Made by a program: the position numbers and the translations under genes. 64,000 nucleotides of DNA from Acheta domesticus (taxonomy: Eukaryota; Arthropoda; Insecta; Orthoptera; Gryllidae). The notes beneath the pieces were generated by a model. That model was not told the origin of the DNA and did not search any database. It was given only the letters and a program-made list of their open reading frames with translations. The stretch's first letter is position 1, and each line of letters begins with the position of its first letter. Shown one piece after another: positions 12,988 to 24,769 of this stretch. Location of the stretch: the NCBI GenBank assembly GCA_031308135.1, contig JAHLJT010000631.1, positions 28,664,271-28,728,270 on the forward strand, read 5' to 3'.

Positions 12988-13427
12988 GATTGATTGACTG
13001 ATTGATTGATTGTTCGTGATTCCCGGCGCGTCAACTACAGGGGTGATTAGTACGTGTTCTTTCATCGGGAGATGGCGTGGCGGTGATCTTTCCCCACTGA
13101 ATAGCGAGATCCGGCGCCGATCTACCTCCGACTAGCGTGGTATTCTCCAAACCAGGTATCTCCCACCAGCGGGGCACCGCCCCAGCCGGGACAAGCTCTG
13201 CGCTCCCGACTGGTCTCCCGGCATGTGCGGTAGTGTAGTGCATGTTAGTGTGTGTGTGTGTGTGTGTGTGTGTAAGGGGAGAGGATAGGTCAAGCAAGAG
13301 GAAGGAAAGATCGCGCGCGGTCCATGGCCCGTTTGTTAGGGTACTGCTCCGGCATTCGCCTGGTGTTGATCGGAGACACCACGGAAAACTACCGATCAGA
13401 GCAGCCGGCCGCTAGAATTCTCCTTGA
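12988..13427 (-). mobile_element. SINE family A, copy 2 (5'-truncated)
   Basis: Reverse-oriented copy with an (ATTG)n tail at 12988-13010. Body landmarks are present, including 'GAGATACCTGGTTTGGAG' and the reverse complement of 'GGTAGTTTTCCGTGG'. It stops at 'GAATTCTAGCGGCCGGC' and lacks the tRNA-like head, a truncation typical of target-primed retrotransposition. A (GT)n run at 13245-13273 has expanded inside it. Confidence 0.75.
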
Positions 13428-13429
13428 AA

Positions 13430-15930
13430 AGCAAGAGCGTGAACTTTATGATTATTTAAAGGAAATGGAATAAGTAAATGTTTGTGAATCGAGAATAATA
13501 ACTGTAAGACCTCACACATCTCTTCGTTTTACTCATCCCCGTACAACTTCCAACTTCCTTCCCTGCGTGCACATAAATCTAAGCATACACTGCCCAAACA
13601 ATCGCCATTACCAGCAATAAGATGTGTAGTTTGTGTTACTTTTGCCTAAATACTTTTGAAAAGGAGGGCGACGAGGGGGGCGGCTTCTGACTCTTTCGCT
13701 CGATGACAAAAAATTCAGAGAGGCTGCTGCCCGTTTGTTGCACAAATGACAGTTTTATCACAAAGACATATTTATAAAATGTTCAGTAAATTGTATTTCA
13801 TGAATCAATGCCGAAATGTGAAGTTTTTGGACAAGTTGTTTACCAACTGCGGCGAAATGGGGTCAAGGATACTATATAATCCACTCAAAAAAATTTTTCG
13901 TTTCGGCTTTGACGGATACATTGTTTCGTAATCTCACCTCTGAAAGTAGCCATTTCTGTGCTGTAATAAAGGGAGTAGAAAACAGCATTTCTATCGAAGA
14001 CTGTTCTTACGAAGAAATCTAACAGTTGTTAGTCCCATAACTATTGTTGTAATGTTCATTATACACCAAAAATCATTACATACTTTTTCAGATCTAGTTC
14101 GGGAAACATTAACTTTACGGACAATTATCAATACCCACATTGCTGCTTTAAAGTGTGAGAGTACAAAAAATACATTTACATTGTTTTATACAGACTTGTA
14201 ATAGATGCCCACAATAAAGAACGAAGTCATTCATTGGGATACATAATCTATGCGGAAGAGTTCTCTAACCTCAAACATATGAAGATAAAATGTTGAGGAA
14301 AAAATAGTACGAAATGCTGCAGCGACCGTTTCATTGGAGACCACTCGTAATAGATAAACTGTTACTCAAATAACATGTGACATATGGAGAATACTCCACA
14401 TTAAAACACAGTTGATACAGTACCGAATAACACAGTAGAAAGTTTATCAATCTGTAACTTTTACACACTGCTACAGGGTTTGAGATTGTAGGTTGAATGT
14501 CAAAATTGAAGAAATAAAGTGAAAAGGCCAAATTCGTCTGGAGAAATAGCAGAGCAACGAACATCTACCTTTTCCTTAATAAAAATTAACATTAAATAAT
14601 TTTCTAAATCTAAAATTACTGTTTAAAAATACTACACTTATACAACCAAAGTTTGTTTTCATGGAGCGCGATGTGTCAGATACAGTACTAACAACATATT
14701 GTGGTATATCACTTCCAAAATCCTGTATATTCCCAGGTTATTTACGCAAATGGAAATCACTTTGACAATTAAATGAAAGTAATCTTGTAAAATAAAAAAA
14801 TAGACAATAGCTTGGGTATCATTTATTTATTTATTTAACGTCATAAACAGTTGAAAAATGTGTGACGTACTACGAGAAGCGCGATATGTGCACGGTTTCT
14901 TGGGTTCTGGGATGTCTGTCCTAATTCATATACACGCTGAATTAGGAATACAACAAGCCAAGAACTGAAATGAAATTACTCGCTCCCGTGTAATAAAAAT
15001 AACTATTTGCAAAGATAAATCAGCTTCATATTTAGTATATTATTAATTGTGCTATGAAGTAACGAAACCAACTTACTGTCGGGATAATATTGGGAAACGA
15101 TTATTTGAAAATCTACATTCCCTAAAGAGCTCAAGAAAACGTGTACAAATAATGAAGCTACATTTGTGTTCAGATGCAAACAAAGGGTCACCTCGTCATC
15201 TCATCATTCGCTCAAAGGATCAGGAAAACGAGGAGGTTTCCAGATCGACCTGGGGGGTCATACTTCGAGAAGCTGAGGTACAAAGTGTTACTTACTAGTT
15301 TACAATACGTGTTATAATACTTAAAAAATGTCGCTAAGATGTGAGCGGGAACACTACGAAGGCTCATCTTGGGTTACGGTACATGAACATGTAAAACTGG
15401 TCAATCACAATCGTCGTTTCAAATGCGTCAAAACATTCTTTGGTCAATTTTATGGCCCCTGCTGATAGAACTGCATGTTAAGGTAAAGGAAAAGAAGAAA
15501 CATCATTTCACAACAAACAAAATACAATATTCATTAATGTATAGTACATAGAAAACACGATTTCGGAAACATCCGAATGCGTTATGCAGGCTAATGTTAT
15601 GCTATTACGCGTTATGAAGTGGGTATTTTATAATCCCGCGTAGGACATAAACCACTTCACAGTGTGGTTGTCGGGTGTTGGCTTTGTACACCAAACAACA
15701 CACATGTCAAATAAGCACCTCCTCACTCATCGATATTCACCTATCACGATCCTTCTGCCATCTTCCATACGTCGGAAGGCAAAGAGAAACCTCCATTGTA
15801 GTAAGTGCTCGGAAAAGGGTCGACATTAAACTTAAAAACTCCTCCATTCCATGTACTCAGAATGTACGTTACTAATCGATAAAGACATACAATTGGGATG
15901 AAGAAAACTGTCATAAAAATATTCCTATTT
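13430..15930. other. No gene or repeat identified
   Basis: AT-rich intergenic-type sequence. Short frames, such as 83 codons at 15047-15298, have no recognised relatives. A short ATTTATTTATTT run near 14821 could be a retroposon tail but has no matching body. Confidence 0.45.
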
Positions 15931-15935
15931 GAGGC

Positions 15936-16043
15936 TCAGTCAAATGAAAACAAACCGGGAGAAAAGTATGTAAGCTGTTTATTATTTTCAAAGTAATCGC
16001 CGTGACTATTTATAAATTTTTCTACTCCCATTGTATAATCCTG
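15936..16043 (-). mobile_element. Relic of a mariner-type transposase C-terminus
   Basis: Read on the minus strand, a short open stretch contains 'GVEKFINSHGDYFENN' shortly before a TGA. It resembles the end of mariner-family transposases, where a 'W-x-K-C-(I/V)-x-x-x-G-(D/N)-Y-F/V-E' segment is usual. A terminal-repeat-like sequence follows (plus strand 'GGCTCAGTCAAATGAAAAC'). The rest of the transposase and a second terminal repeat were not found. This rests on a short match and should be treated as tentative. Confidence 0.4.
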
Positions 16044-16756
16044 TCATTTGACGGATGCAACCAGTTACATAATGATACTCATTACTATACATGTTCTTGA
16101 CCAATCACAGAGAAGTTTACAAACCAAGTAATGACACAATTTATCATTGAGAATCGTTCTAGTAAATGTTTCATTCGATTGTGTATATTAAAATTGCATT
16201 TTATATTATTTTACGCTTGTCAGTTATAATTTCTTTTATTAGTCATTTGTTCGTGGAATATTATTTTCAATAAATTGGATCGTGATTTCACGTTGATCCT
16301 ATTTGACTAGTGCAGTACTCCCTCGCAGGCGGAATGGTAACCACAGCCACCTGCGGTAGCATGCGAAGGTAAGTTAGGGAGCTGTCCGCTAGGTGGCCTT
16401 GATCGAATCATACAATGTCAACAGCACGAAACAATTCAATGTAAAGGTTAAACTTACAAAAGTCGTAGAAAAAGTACCGTATGAAACTCCATGTAATGGG
16501 TATTAATACACTCATGTGATGTTTACGATACTCACTCATTCCTCGCTCGTATCGTAATATCACACTCGTGAACCCATCATTACATCATCGTTTTATAATG
16601 TACTATTAATACACAGTGAGACAATATTGTCAATGCCTTCATTGAAACTTGTTTGCAGTTGCCTTCTAAATAATAATTCTACCCAGGCGTGCACCTCTTC
16701 ATCCGAAGCAAATAGACGGCCGTTAATATCTTCAGGGCTCCAAAAAGTTGCGTGGT

Positions 16757-17272
16757 ATTGATTGATTGTTAGTGATTCCGGACGCGTCAGCTAATGAAGT
16801 CATTTGCTCCGTAAGTGTGGTTCATGTTTTTCATCAGCAGGCGGCGGAGATCATTCCCTGCTGGATGGCGACATTCCGGCGCCAGCCTACCGCCGCCGAC
16901 TAGCGGGGTGTTCCCAAATCAGGTATCTTGGGGCACCGCCAAGGTCTAAGCTCCCGATCGGTCTTCCGCCATGTATGGTAGAGTAGTGCATGTTAGTGTG
17001 ACAAGGCTAGGACAAGGAAAAGGAAGGAAAGATCACGCGCGGTCCTTGGCTCGTTTTTTAGGGTACTGCTCCGGCATTCGCCTGGTGTTGACAGGAGAAA
17101 CCACGGAAAATTATCTATCAGAGCAGCCGGCCGCTAAAATCCAGACAGCCACTGAATTCAACCTAACTGAGCCAGTGCCGAAAAATCCTATCGCCGACGG
17201 GACTCGAACCTAGGACCTCTCTCAGAGGCAGTGCAATGACATCTGTTGATCCACTGGGCCACCTGCCATCAA
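16757..17272 (-). mobile_element. SINE family A, copy 3 (with tRNA-like head)
   Basis: Reverse-oriented copy running from an (ATTG)n tail at 16757 to a tRNA-like head at about 17195-17272 (plus strand 'GGGACTCGAACCTAGGACC', a box B complement). It shares all body landmarks with copy 1 but has a ~20-base internal deletion near 16930. The short frames here are by-products. Confidence 0.75.
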
Positions 17273-17659
17273 CGTTCGTAGGTGCATGGACTCGATGGTA
17301 CGCTTTTCGCAAAATTTCTACTGTGTTCATCACACACAACAAATCTGTTGTCATGAATTTTACCTCTTGACACTCCTTGCGTTGTCAAAATACAAACTAA
17401 ACCTCGCTATATTTCTTTCCCGACCACCACAATGATGTCGGACGCGAACACATTCTCTGACCTCACTTCAATCACATTCAATAGATAATGCCAGAGCGCT
17501 TCTGTACACATACCTATCGGTTTTACCAACTTCCGTGACATGCTTATTATAGAATCTGCCTCATTTACATTTGACTGACTTTCGTAGATACATACTATCA
17601 TACATACATACTTAATGTGACGTCGCCGATGCTTTAAACTAACTTCGGGTGTTTGACTT

Positions 17660-17970
17660 ATTTTTTTCTTTCTTTGTCTTTCTTCGTTTTGGTCTTCGTC
17701 ATCTTCATCTTCCTCGTCATCTTCTTTCTCGTTTTCTTTTTGGCCTTCTTCGTCCCCATCATATTCTTCGTCTTCTTCGCCGTCTCCGTCTTAGTCGTTT
17801 TTTTCTTCCTCGTTTTCTTCGTTTCTTCGTCGTCTTCGTCGCCGTCGTCTTGTTCGTAGTCGTAATCTTTATCTTCGTCGTCGTCGTCTTGTTCGTCTTC
17901 TTCTTCATCGTCGCCGTCGTCTTCTTCTTCTTCGTCGCCGTCGTCTTCTTCATCGTCTTCTTCGCCAACT
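17660..17970 (-). repeat. GAC/GAA/GGC triplet-rich low-complexity array
   Basis: On the minus strand this reads as GAC, GAT, GAA and GGC triplets, translating to Asp/Glu with occasional Gly for about 50 codons from 17968. It then slips into a Lys/Thr-rich frame. The plus-strand reading (109 codons, Val/Phe/Leu-rich) is the complement. There is no start context or flanking domain, so this is probably triplet expansion. It resembles the larger acidic array at 57398-58018. Confidence 0.6.
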
Positions 17971-18599
17971 ACATCTGATTAGGTGGAGTTGATTTAGTTC
18001 CCGGCATAGTCACCCAAACCGCAGGTCCACAACACGAAAAAACACATTCTTGGAAGTTTCTTAGACTTTTTATGGCCGCATCTGAAAACAAATTATCAGT
18101 TCCCCAATAGGACACCGAGACCCGTCGAATGACAGTTCGTATGTCTCGATTGGTGCACGTATGTTTCGAATGGTCTAACCGTGAGAGGCAGAACCGCAAA
18201 TCCACAAGCACGCACACGAGGACTTTACTTAAATACTATAGGGATTTTACTGAATTCATTTCAGCAAGTTCCGGTTATTTGAGACGCTTTATAATATAAT
18301 ACGAAATTATTATACAATTCCTACGGCACATTATATGGTAGGAAACTAAAAGAGCCAGCTGAGGTTGTACATAACATCGGTGACAGTGCTCCACACGACA
18401 TGTGCGGGTACAAGCGATGCGGCAGGCGCGGGGGTGGGGGCACGAGCTGGGTCGCGAAGCATGCGCGCGGAAGGCGTGCGGGAGGGCGTGGTGACTTGAG
18501 AGGGTAGACTGTGGGGCGTGAGGGATGAGGCATGGGGCAGTGAGCGCGTTGGCGGGAGTAGTGATGCGGTTCGAGTACGTGGGAGAGTAGGTGGGGCAC

Positions 18600-19612
18600 G
18601 AGGAGATGGACGCGGGGCGTGATGGCTGGGGCACAGAGCACGGGATGGAGACGGGAGGCTGTGGGGGCGATGCATGGGGCATAGCGCACAGGTGGGGCGC
18701 GAGGCATGGGGCATAGAGCACAGAATGGGGACGCGAGGCTGTGGGGTGCGATGCGTGGTGCATAGAGCACAGGATGGGGACGGGTTGTTGTGGGGTGCGA
18801 TTCATAGGGCATAGAGCACAGGATGGGGACGCGAGGCTGTGGGGGGCAATGCACGGTGTATAGAGCACAGGATGGGGACGGGAGGCTGTGGGGTGCGATT
18901 CATAGGGCATAGAGCACAGAATGGGGACGGGAGGCTGTGGGGTGCGATGCATGGTGCATAGAGCACAGGATGGGGACGGATGGCTGTGGGGTGCGATGCA
19001 TGGTGCATAGAGCACAGGATGGGGACGGGAGGCTGTGGGTGCGATGCATGGTGCATAGAGCACATGATGGGGACGCGAGGCTGTGAGTGTAATTCATGGT
19101 GCATAGAGCACAGAATGGGGACGGGAGGCTATGGGGTGCGTTGCATGGTGCATTGAGCACAAGATGGAGACGGAAGGCTGTGGGTCGCGAGGCATGGTGC
19201 ATAGAGCACAGGATGGGGACGCGAAGCTGTGTGATGCGATGCATGGTGCATAGAGCACAGAATAAGGACGGGAAGCTATGGGGTGCGTTGCATGGTGCAT
19301 TGAGCACAGGATGGAGACGGAAGGCTGTGGGTCGCGAGGCATGGGACATAGAACACAGGATGGGGTCGGTTGGCTGTGGGTCGCGTGGCATGGGGCATAG
19401 AACACAGGATGGAGACGGAAGGCTGTGGGTCGCGAGGCATGGGGCATAGAACACAGGATGGGGTCGGTTGGCTGTGGGTCGCGTGGCATGGGGCATAGAA
19501 CACAGGATGGGGCGGGAGGCCGTGGGTCGCGAGGCATGGGGCATAGAACACAGGATGGGGCGGGAGGCTTTGGGGCGCAATGCACAGGATGGGGACGGGT
19601 GGCTTTGCGGCA
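18600..19612. repeat. 49-bp minisatellite, about 20 units
   Basis: The unit runs 'CATAGAGCACAGGATGGGGA' and continues with 'CGGGAGGCTGTGGGGTGCGA' and 'TGCATGGTG'. Unit starts at 18761, 18810 and 18859 give an exact 49-base period. The right part (from about 19340) uses a variant 'CATAGAACACAGG' with 'GGGTCGCGAGGCATGGGG'. Some multi-unit blocks repeat (about 19100-19200 versus 19250-19330), which indicates higher-order duplication. Because 49 is not a multiple of three, each frame cycles through all three phases, and the minus strand is stop-free in several frames. Confidence 0.9.
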
Positions 19613-20060
19613 TGGGCCAAGGCGCTGTGGAGGGGTTGCGGAAGCGGTGGTGTTGGAGGCAGGAGCGGGGCGTGGGAGGCGTTGTGCCGGGGTGTAAGCG
19701 CTTGCCTGAGCGGGGCGCAAGGTGGTTGGTTCAAGAAACGGCGTGCTTGTTAGGTCGCGGGGTGCTAGAGGCGGTGCAGGACCGCCGGGCGGGCACTGCA
19801 TTTGGGGCAGGGCGTGGGGGAAGGTAGCGGGGTGGCTTGCGGAGGTAGGAGCGATGTGGGAGTTCGGGGTTGGGGAGTGCCGGACGGGTTCGCGAGTGCA
19901 GGGTGCGATGTTGGAAGGGGTAGTGGGTTTGCCTGGAGGGCGGTGCGAGGTTGGGCGTGGAGGCCGAGAACGGATCTCGGGCGGGGGGGGAGGGGCGCGG
20001 CAGCAGGTAGCGGGGCGGCGTGTGGAGGTAGGAGCAGGGTTGGTGCGGGTGTAACGTTTC
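19613..20060. other. G-rich flank of the minisatellite
   Basis: Very GC- and G-rich sequence with degenerate GGGGCG/GTGGGG motifs. Overlapping frames of up to 322 codons on the minus strand run on from the neighbouring 49-bp array. No domain was recognised, so I do not call a gene. Confidence 0.5.
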
Positions 20061-20383
20061 ACACGTCAATGTGTACTTAAACGTTGAATCATCAGGAAGA
20101 TTCTTTCAAAATACTTATTATAACTTAATGCACTGCAAATATTTACAATAACATTTAAATTCTCGTTTCACTCTTACTTCTTTTCAGCATCTCACAAATT
20201 TTCATCGACTCACACCGAATTCAATGCCCTCACTATCAAGAACCAACACGTTGCTTTCGTGAATAAACACATGACGATCAATATTGGTTAATTGTATCTG
20301 AAATGTTTCACGAGAAAGGCCGGACGGTCTTGGGAGCGGGAGCAGAGTGCGAGGGCGGGGCGAGCAGGCAGTTAGCAGGGCGG

Positions 20384-20545
20384 TATGTGAGCGGGGTGTG
20401 AGCGGAGTGTGAGCGGGGTGTGGGCGGGGTGTGAGCGGGGTGTAAGCCGGGTGTGAGCGAGATGTGAGCGGGGTGTGAGCGGCATGTGAGTGGGGTGTGA
20501 GCGGAGTGTGAGCGGGGTGTGAGCGTGGTGGGAGCAGAGTGTAAT
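20384..20545. repeat. 11-bp tandem repeat (GGTGTGAGCGG)n
   Basis: About 14 units of GGTGTGAGCGG with single-base variants (GGTGTGGGCGG, GGTGTAAGCCGG, AGTGTGAGCGG). The minus strand reads as Pro/His/Thr-rich peptides in every frame because the unit lacks stops. A GC-rich tail follows to about 20850. Confidence 0.9.
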
Positions 20546-20999
20546 GGCGGTACAACGTAAGGCGAGCGGGTGGGGGCGGGGCAGTGGCGTTTTTGCGGCG
20601 GAGGCGGCAGTGGCTGCGGCGTTGGCGGCGACGGCGGCGCGGGGCTGTCGCGCACATGTGGCCGGAAGGTCAGGAGCGGGGGCCGGGCCTGCTTCTGTCA
20701 TCTGCGCGCCCGACACCCCCGGCCCCGCCCCCACCCCTCCGCGCAACGCGCACAGTAGGCCTTGGTGCTCGCCCGAGGAGCGCGCTCCGGCCTCAGCAAA
20801 TAGCAATTGCAGCCAGGAATTTGCACACAGTGCATTGACGGTTCCTTTCAGAGCATCAGTAGACTTAGTCATCTACAGAAGGAAAATTCTTAAAAAGAAC
20901 TAAGCTCATATTATTTATAAATTCAAACTATATAAATGAATTTCAAATTTTATAAATTAATTAATAAATTCAAATGATTAAAATTCTATTCATGAATAT

Positions 21000-21259
21000 G
21001 CCGACCTGGATGGCCGAGGTGGCTAAGAGCGTCCTGTCTCGATTTGGCCTGAAGGGTTACGGGTTCGAGTCCCGCCACGAACATGGTTATTTGTCCCTTG
21101 TTTGTCATGACTGTCTTGTCGCGGAGGGCCTCATGTTCAGCTGACCTCATATCAGAGTAGCCCGTAAGGGTGTTAAAGTCTAGTGTATGATCGATTATGC
21201 GTCCCATCGGGACGTAAAGGGTAATTGGCAGTCGGCTGGCTAAAAGCCCTACAAAATAA
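21000..21259 (+). mobile_element. tRNA-derived SINE (family D)
   Basis: The tRNA-like head has box A 'TGGCCGAGGTGGCTA' and box B 'GGTTCGAGTCC'. The body contains 'CGGAGGGCCTCATGTTCAGC', 'GTCCCATCGGGACG' and 'GGTAATTGGCAGTCGGCTGG', with an AAATAAATG-type tail. Possible target duplications are ATGAATAT just before and ATGAATGT at the end (7 of 8 bases). A reverse copy of head and body lies at about 56140-56380. Confidence 0.8.
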
Positions 21260-21269
21260 ATGAATGTAA

Positions 21270-23825
21270 TGTTACCAGCGCATCATCAATGAATATCACA
21301 TTTTCATATTCACCGAGAAAAAGTAATTGAAGGATTGAAGTATGGACAGTAAGTTATTTTAAAAAGTCTAAAAATAAATGATAATGAAATTTAAAAACAA
21401 CTAACTGAATCCTTGCGAATAATTCGCACAAAAAGAAGAATTTTAAAATTCGTAATTTTCAATAGAAAATTATGATCTAGGCGCTGTACGAAAAAGCGGA
21501 ATTCTCCAAAATATTCCTACCATTCAATGCACATTTTCTAAGAAATAAGGGAGGTACTCGTATACAAATTCCACAATACTACAATCACTATTCATTGTGG
21601 ACGTAGATTTAAACATGTGTCTGAAAATATTATCAAAATGTTTCATATTTATCAAGATATGTACATTATGTTGTAGTGGACTATAACAGGAAATCCTGCT
21701 GTGGACATTATTGTAAATCGTATTGCATCATATAGCTTTCCGACATCACTAATCTTTTTAAAATCTTTCTTTTTAAAAAAAAATCTTCGAACTTAAAAGA
21801 ACGCATCTTCACTTCGCTAATTTTTGCACTTATATAGGCTTACTCGCACTTGAGATGTTTTTGTAGATTTTGACAAAAAACAACGACGAAATGTGCATAT
21901 GACTCTACAGTAATTTGCACATTTTGTCATTGGTGGAAGCGCTCATTCTTTTAATTTTAAGATATTACATTTTAGTGTTTAGACTATAAAACCTGTTAAT
22001 AATAAAAATCGATAACTCATATGGGACCTACTACTTTTCATTTAAAGTGAATATAGAGCAAAGGTAGTTCTCCAGAAAACTGATTTTTATTGCATTATTG
22101 AAAATATTTTATTGAAAATGTTTAAGCTACAATTTTTTATAATGACCGCAATAACAGGTCACGTATTTGCACACTTTTATTAATCATGTAAATTTTTTTT
22201 GAAGTCTACAAGTATCAGTAAGTATTTCCAAATTTTCAAATGTTCATCAATAACAAAGCAAGGGCAGTGACCTTAAGTTGTTTAGTCTTCAACATAATTA
22301 TAAATTGAAGAGCGATCAACTCGTTCATCAACGTTAAATATCGATTGGGATTTCAACCATGATGTAGCGAATATGATGATTAATGTTTGTGGATTTAAAC
22401 AGTGAGCAAAATAGTTATGCGATATCACAATTAAGTTAACCATAACACATAGACTTCCTTCACCGGCTTCAAGTGGTGAGCTTTATAAATGTCAAACATG
22501 GTTTTCAAAATATATGTAAGCTACAACTTACCTGGTAATCAACACAACAAGGCAATAACCTCTTCTAGGTCATAAATTCTTATGAGATCAAATTTATTTA
22601 TTTGAAAACATTGAATGTTGCATGTTGCTTATGCGCGTTTAGTTGATTTTGGTTACAGAATTTCTTCTATGTAAATAAAATAATCAAAAACATTTATATT
22701 GCTCTGGAGCGTGTTCCCACATTTATATGCACTATTGGCGTTGGCGTTGGCGTTTGTACCACTCAATCTCAGAAACAATCCCTTACGTTAGAATATTTAA
22801 TCAAATTTATATTGTGATTCATAAGCTAAATATAAAAAAGTTTATAAATTTAAATAGACATATGAAACGTTTTTGAAGTAGATATAAACATTTTTAGTAC
22901 TCCTGTTTGGCATAAATACCACTTTTCTATGGTTTTCTTTCCACTAGTATCCTAACTATAAATACAGAAACCTTAGAGATACACATCAGCGTTTCAATCC
23001 ATCATCAGATAAAATTTTAATTTCATTTCCATTGTTGAGCGATGAGCAATCAGTTTTCACCAAAATACGTCTATTCACCTACGAAAAATTTTTTGTTATG
23101 GTTTTATTTTTATTAATATTATTATTTTATTAATTATATTATGTCATGTATTTATGTACAATTTTCTTTTTGATAAACTTAGAAAGTATAATCTTTCGCA
23201 GTGTTCTAGATTGAAAAGTAATGTAAATTAAAACAGCACTTTATTATTGTTGTATGAGTTTAATAGTAAACGAAAATAGACACACAGAAACTATTGTCAC
23301 GTTTATAATACCTTTAAAAAGAGGACGAAAAACATCTCCGGTTGGAGAGCAACAGGAAAATACAGAATGTATGGTTGAATGGCGCTAGGCAACCACACAC
23401 GTAGCTGGAGATCGTATGGATCATATGGTAGACCCTCACTAACCTATGCGAGCCCATCAAAAATTTTATCAAAATTTCAAAAAACTTCTATGAGTTACTA
23501 CCAAAATCCCCAGCCACAGCAACTTACCATCTAGGTAAAAATTACAGCCAACCACAGAGCACAGAGAATTCACTCACGCTACCCTAAAGACTTTTTTTAA
23601 ATCTCCCTAACTATCTGAAAATATAATCTCTTACTCTCTCTCTCACACACAAAAATACCAACGATTTACTTATCTAACACACTTATACAGGAAGTGTATT
23701 GACAGACCTGAGGATGGTTCATCTTAAGACGTTATTGAAAAAGTATGTAAACACCCTTGAAAGGCAGAAATGTTGAACAAGAAGAAATATTTTTTAAAAT
23801 GGAATTTTAACAATTATTTATTAAT
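21270..23825. other. No gene identified; AT-rich
   Basis: AT-rich sequence without a frame above 60 codons. A faint 'CCTGAGGATGG...GACGTTATTGAAA' near 23707 resembles the hammerhead-like cores listed elsewhere but is too degenerate to call. Confidence 0.45.

Positions 23826-23828
<3 letters not shown>

Positions 23829-23861
<33 letters not shown>
23829..23861. repeat. (TTA)n microsatellite
   Basis: A run of about eleven ATT/TTA triplets. Confidence 0.9.
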
Positions 23862-23989
23862 GTTATTATGTAGAATAAATTTATCTTGAAAGGAAAAAAA
23901 TAATTTGTTCCAACTTCCAGTATTCAAAAAACGTGTTCGATCTCCACAGCACCCTTCCCACTGAATGAATGTCGCCAACATTCCTTCAG

Positions 23990-24345
23990 GTCACAGCCTC
24001 GCAGAGAGAAGAATAACGTAGCGAGTCCGCGAGCGGGGCGCGCGTGCGGGCGTTCCGCAGGGACATCCTGCCCGCCCGCGCAGTGTCGGCGGCGGCGATA
24101 GCGCAAAGTGAGTCAGCGGTAGCGGGGGCGGGGGGCGAGGACAGAGAGCGCACACAAGCGGCGCGCGTGAGCCACACAGACGACGCCGAGAGCGTCGCGT
24201 CGCCGGTGCGTGAACTGCAGACGCAGCGGCGCTAAAGGCGGCCCGCCCCCGCGCGCCGCAGCGGCACAACCACTTTCAGTCCTACACGAAGAGATAAGGC
24301 TCGCTGAGGTGGCGGGGTCTCCGCCAGGGTCGCTGGTCATTGGTG
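23990..24345. promoter_or_regulatory. CpG-rich island, candidate promoter
   Basis: About 350 bases of strongly CpG-rich sequence sit sharply inside AT-rich surroundings. TCAGTC at 24276-24281 (context CACTTTCAGTCCTAC) matches the arthropod initiator consensus TCAGTY. Open frames cross it on both strands but show no recognisable domain. It could be a promoter and 5' exon on the plus strand or a bidirectional promoter. It lies 3.1 kb beyond the stop codon of the ACE gene. Confidence 0.35.
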
Positions 24346-24429
24346 CTTCCACTGATGTCTATTTACGTGAAAATAGCAATACTATATCCACTCATAAATA
24401 GCCACTCCTGACTCAGCATAGAAAGTGGG

Positions 24430-24625
24430 ATAACTGTATTCAAATCCATTATCAGACCATCGCTTACTTACGCTTGCCGTCTGGGTTGCAGCCGCAAAAA
24501 GTAACTTAGAGAAAATTCAAGTAGTTCAAAATACATTTTTAAGACGCACAAGTAAAGCACGATGGTACGTGTCAAACAGACAAATTAGAAACGAATTGAA
24601 TATAGAAAACTTTGAATACTTACAT
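24430..24625 (+). pseudogene. Jockey-clade LINE reverse transcriptase remnant
   Basis: The plus strand encodes 'FKSIIRPSLTYACRLG', then, after a one-base frameshift near 24482, 'AAKSNLEKIQVVQNTFLR' and 'KARWYVSNRQIRNELNI'. Segments of the form 'YKxxIRPxxTYACxxW..A....I..IQxxQNKxLR....APWYVxN' are typical of the region just after the reverse transcriptase in jockey-clade retrotransposons. The frameshift and two stops at the end show that it is dead. A related fragment lies at 36745-37230 on the other strand. Confidence 0.7.
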
Positions 24626-24769
24626 TAGTAGACTATCAGTAAACTTTTTTTGAGGCACTACCAAAAGCAGAATGTGTTAAAAACTTTAATCTAGGAGGTT
24701 CAGCAGAAGACATTAAAATTATTTCAAGGTTCCCCAAGGATAAATTACGCCCGCCATAATCGTTCCAAT

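Noticed and set aside
17649..17978. 109-codon hydrophobic plus-strand frame resembling a membrane protein
   Set aside because: It is the complement of the GAC/GAA triplet array, and Val/Phe/Leu follow from GTC/TTC/CTT triplets.
18275..20062. Long minus-strand frames of 177-322 codons
   Set aside because: They are read-through of the stop-free 49-bp minisatellite and adjoining G-rich DNA. Overlapping frames give equally long products and none has a domain.
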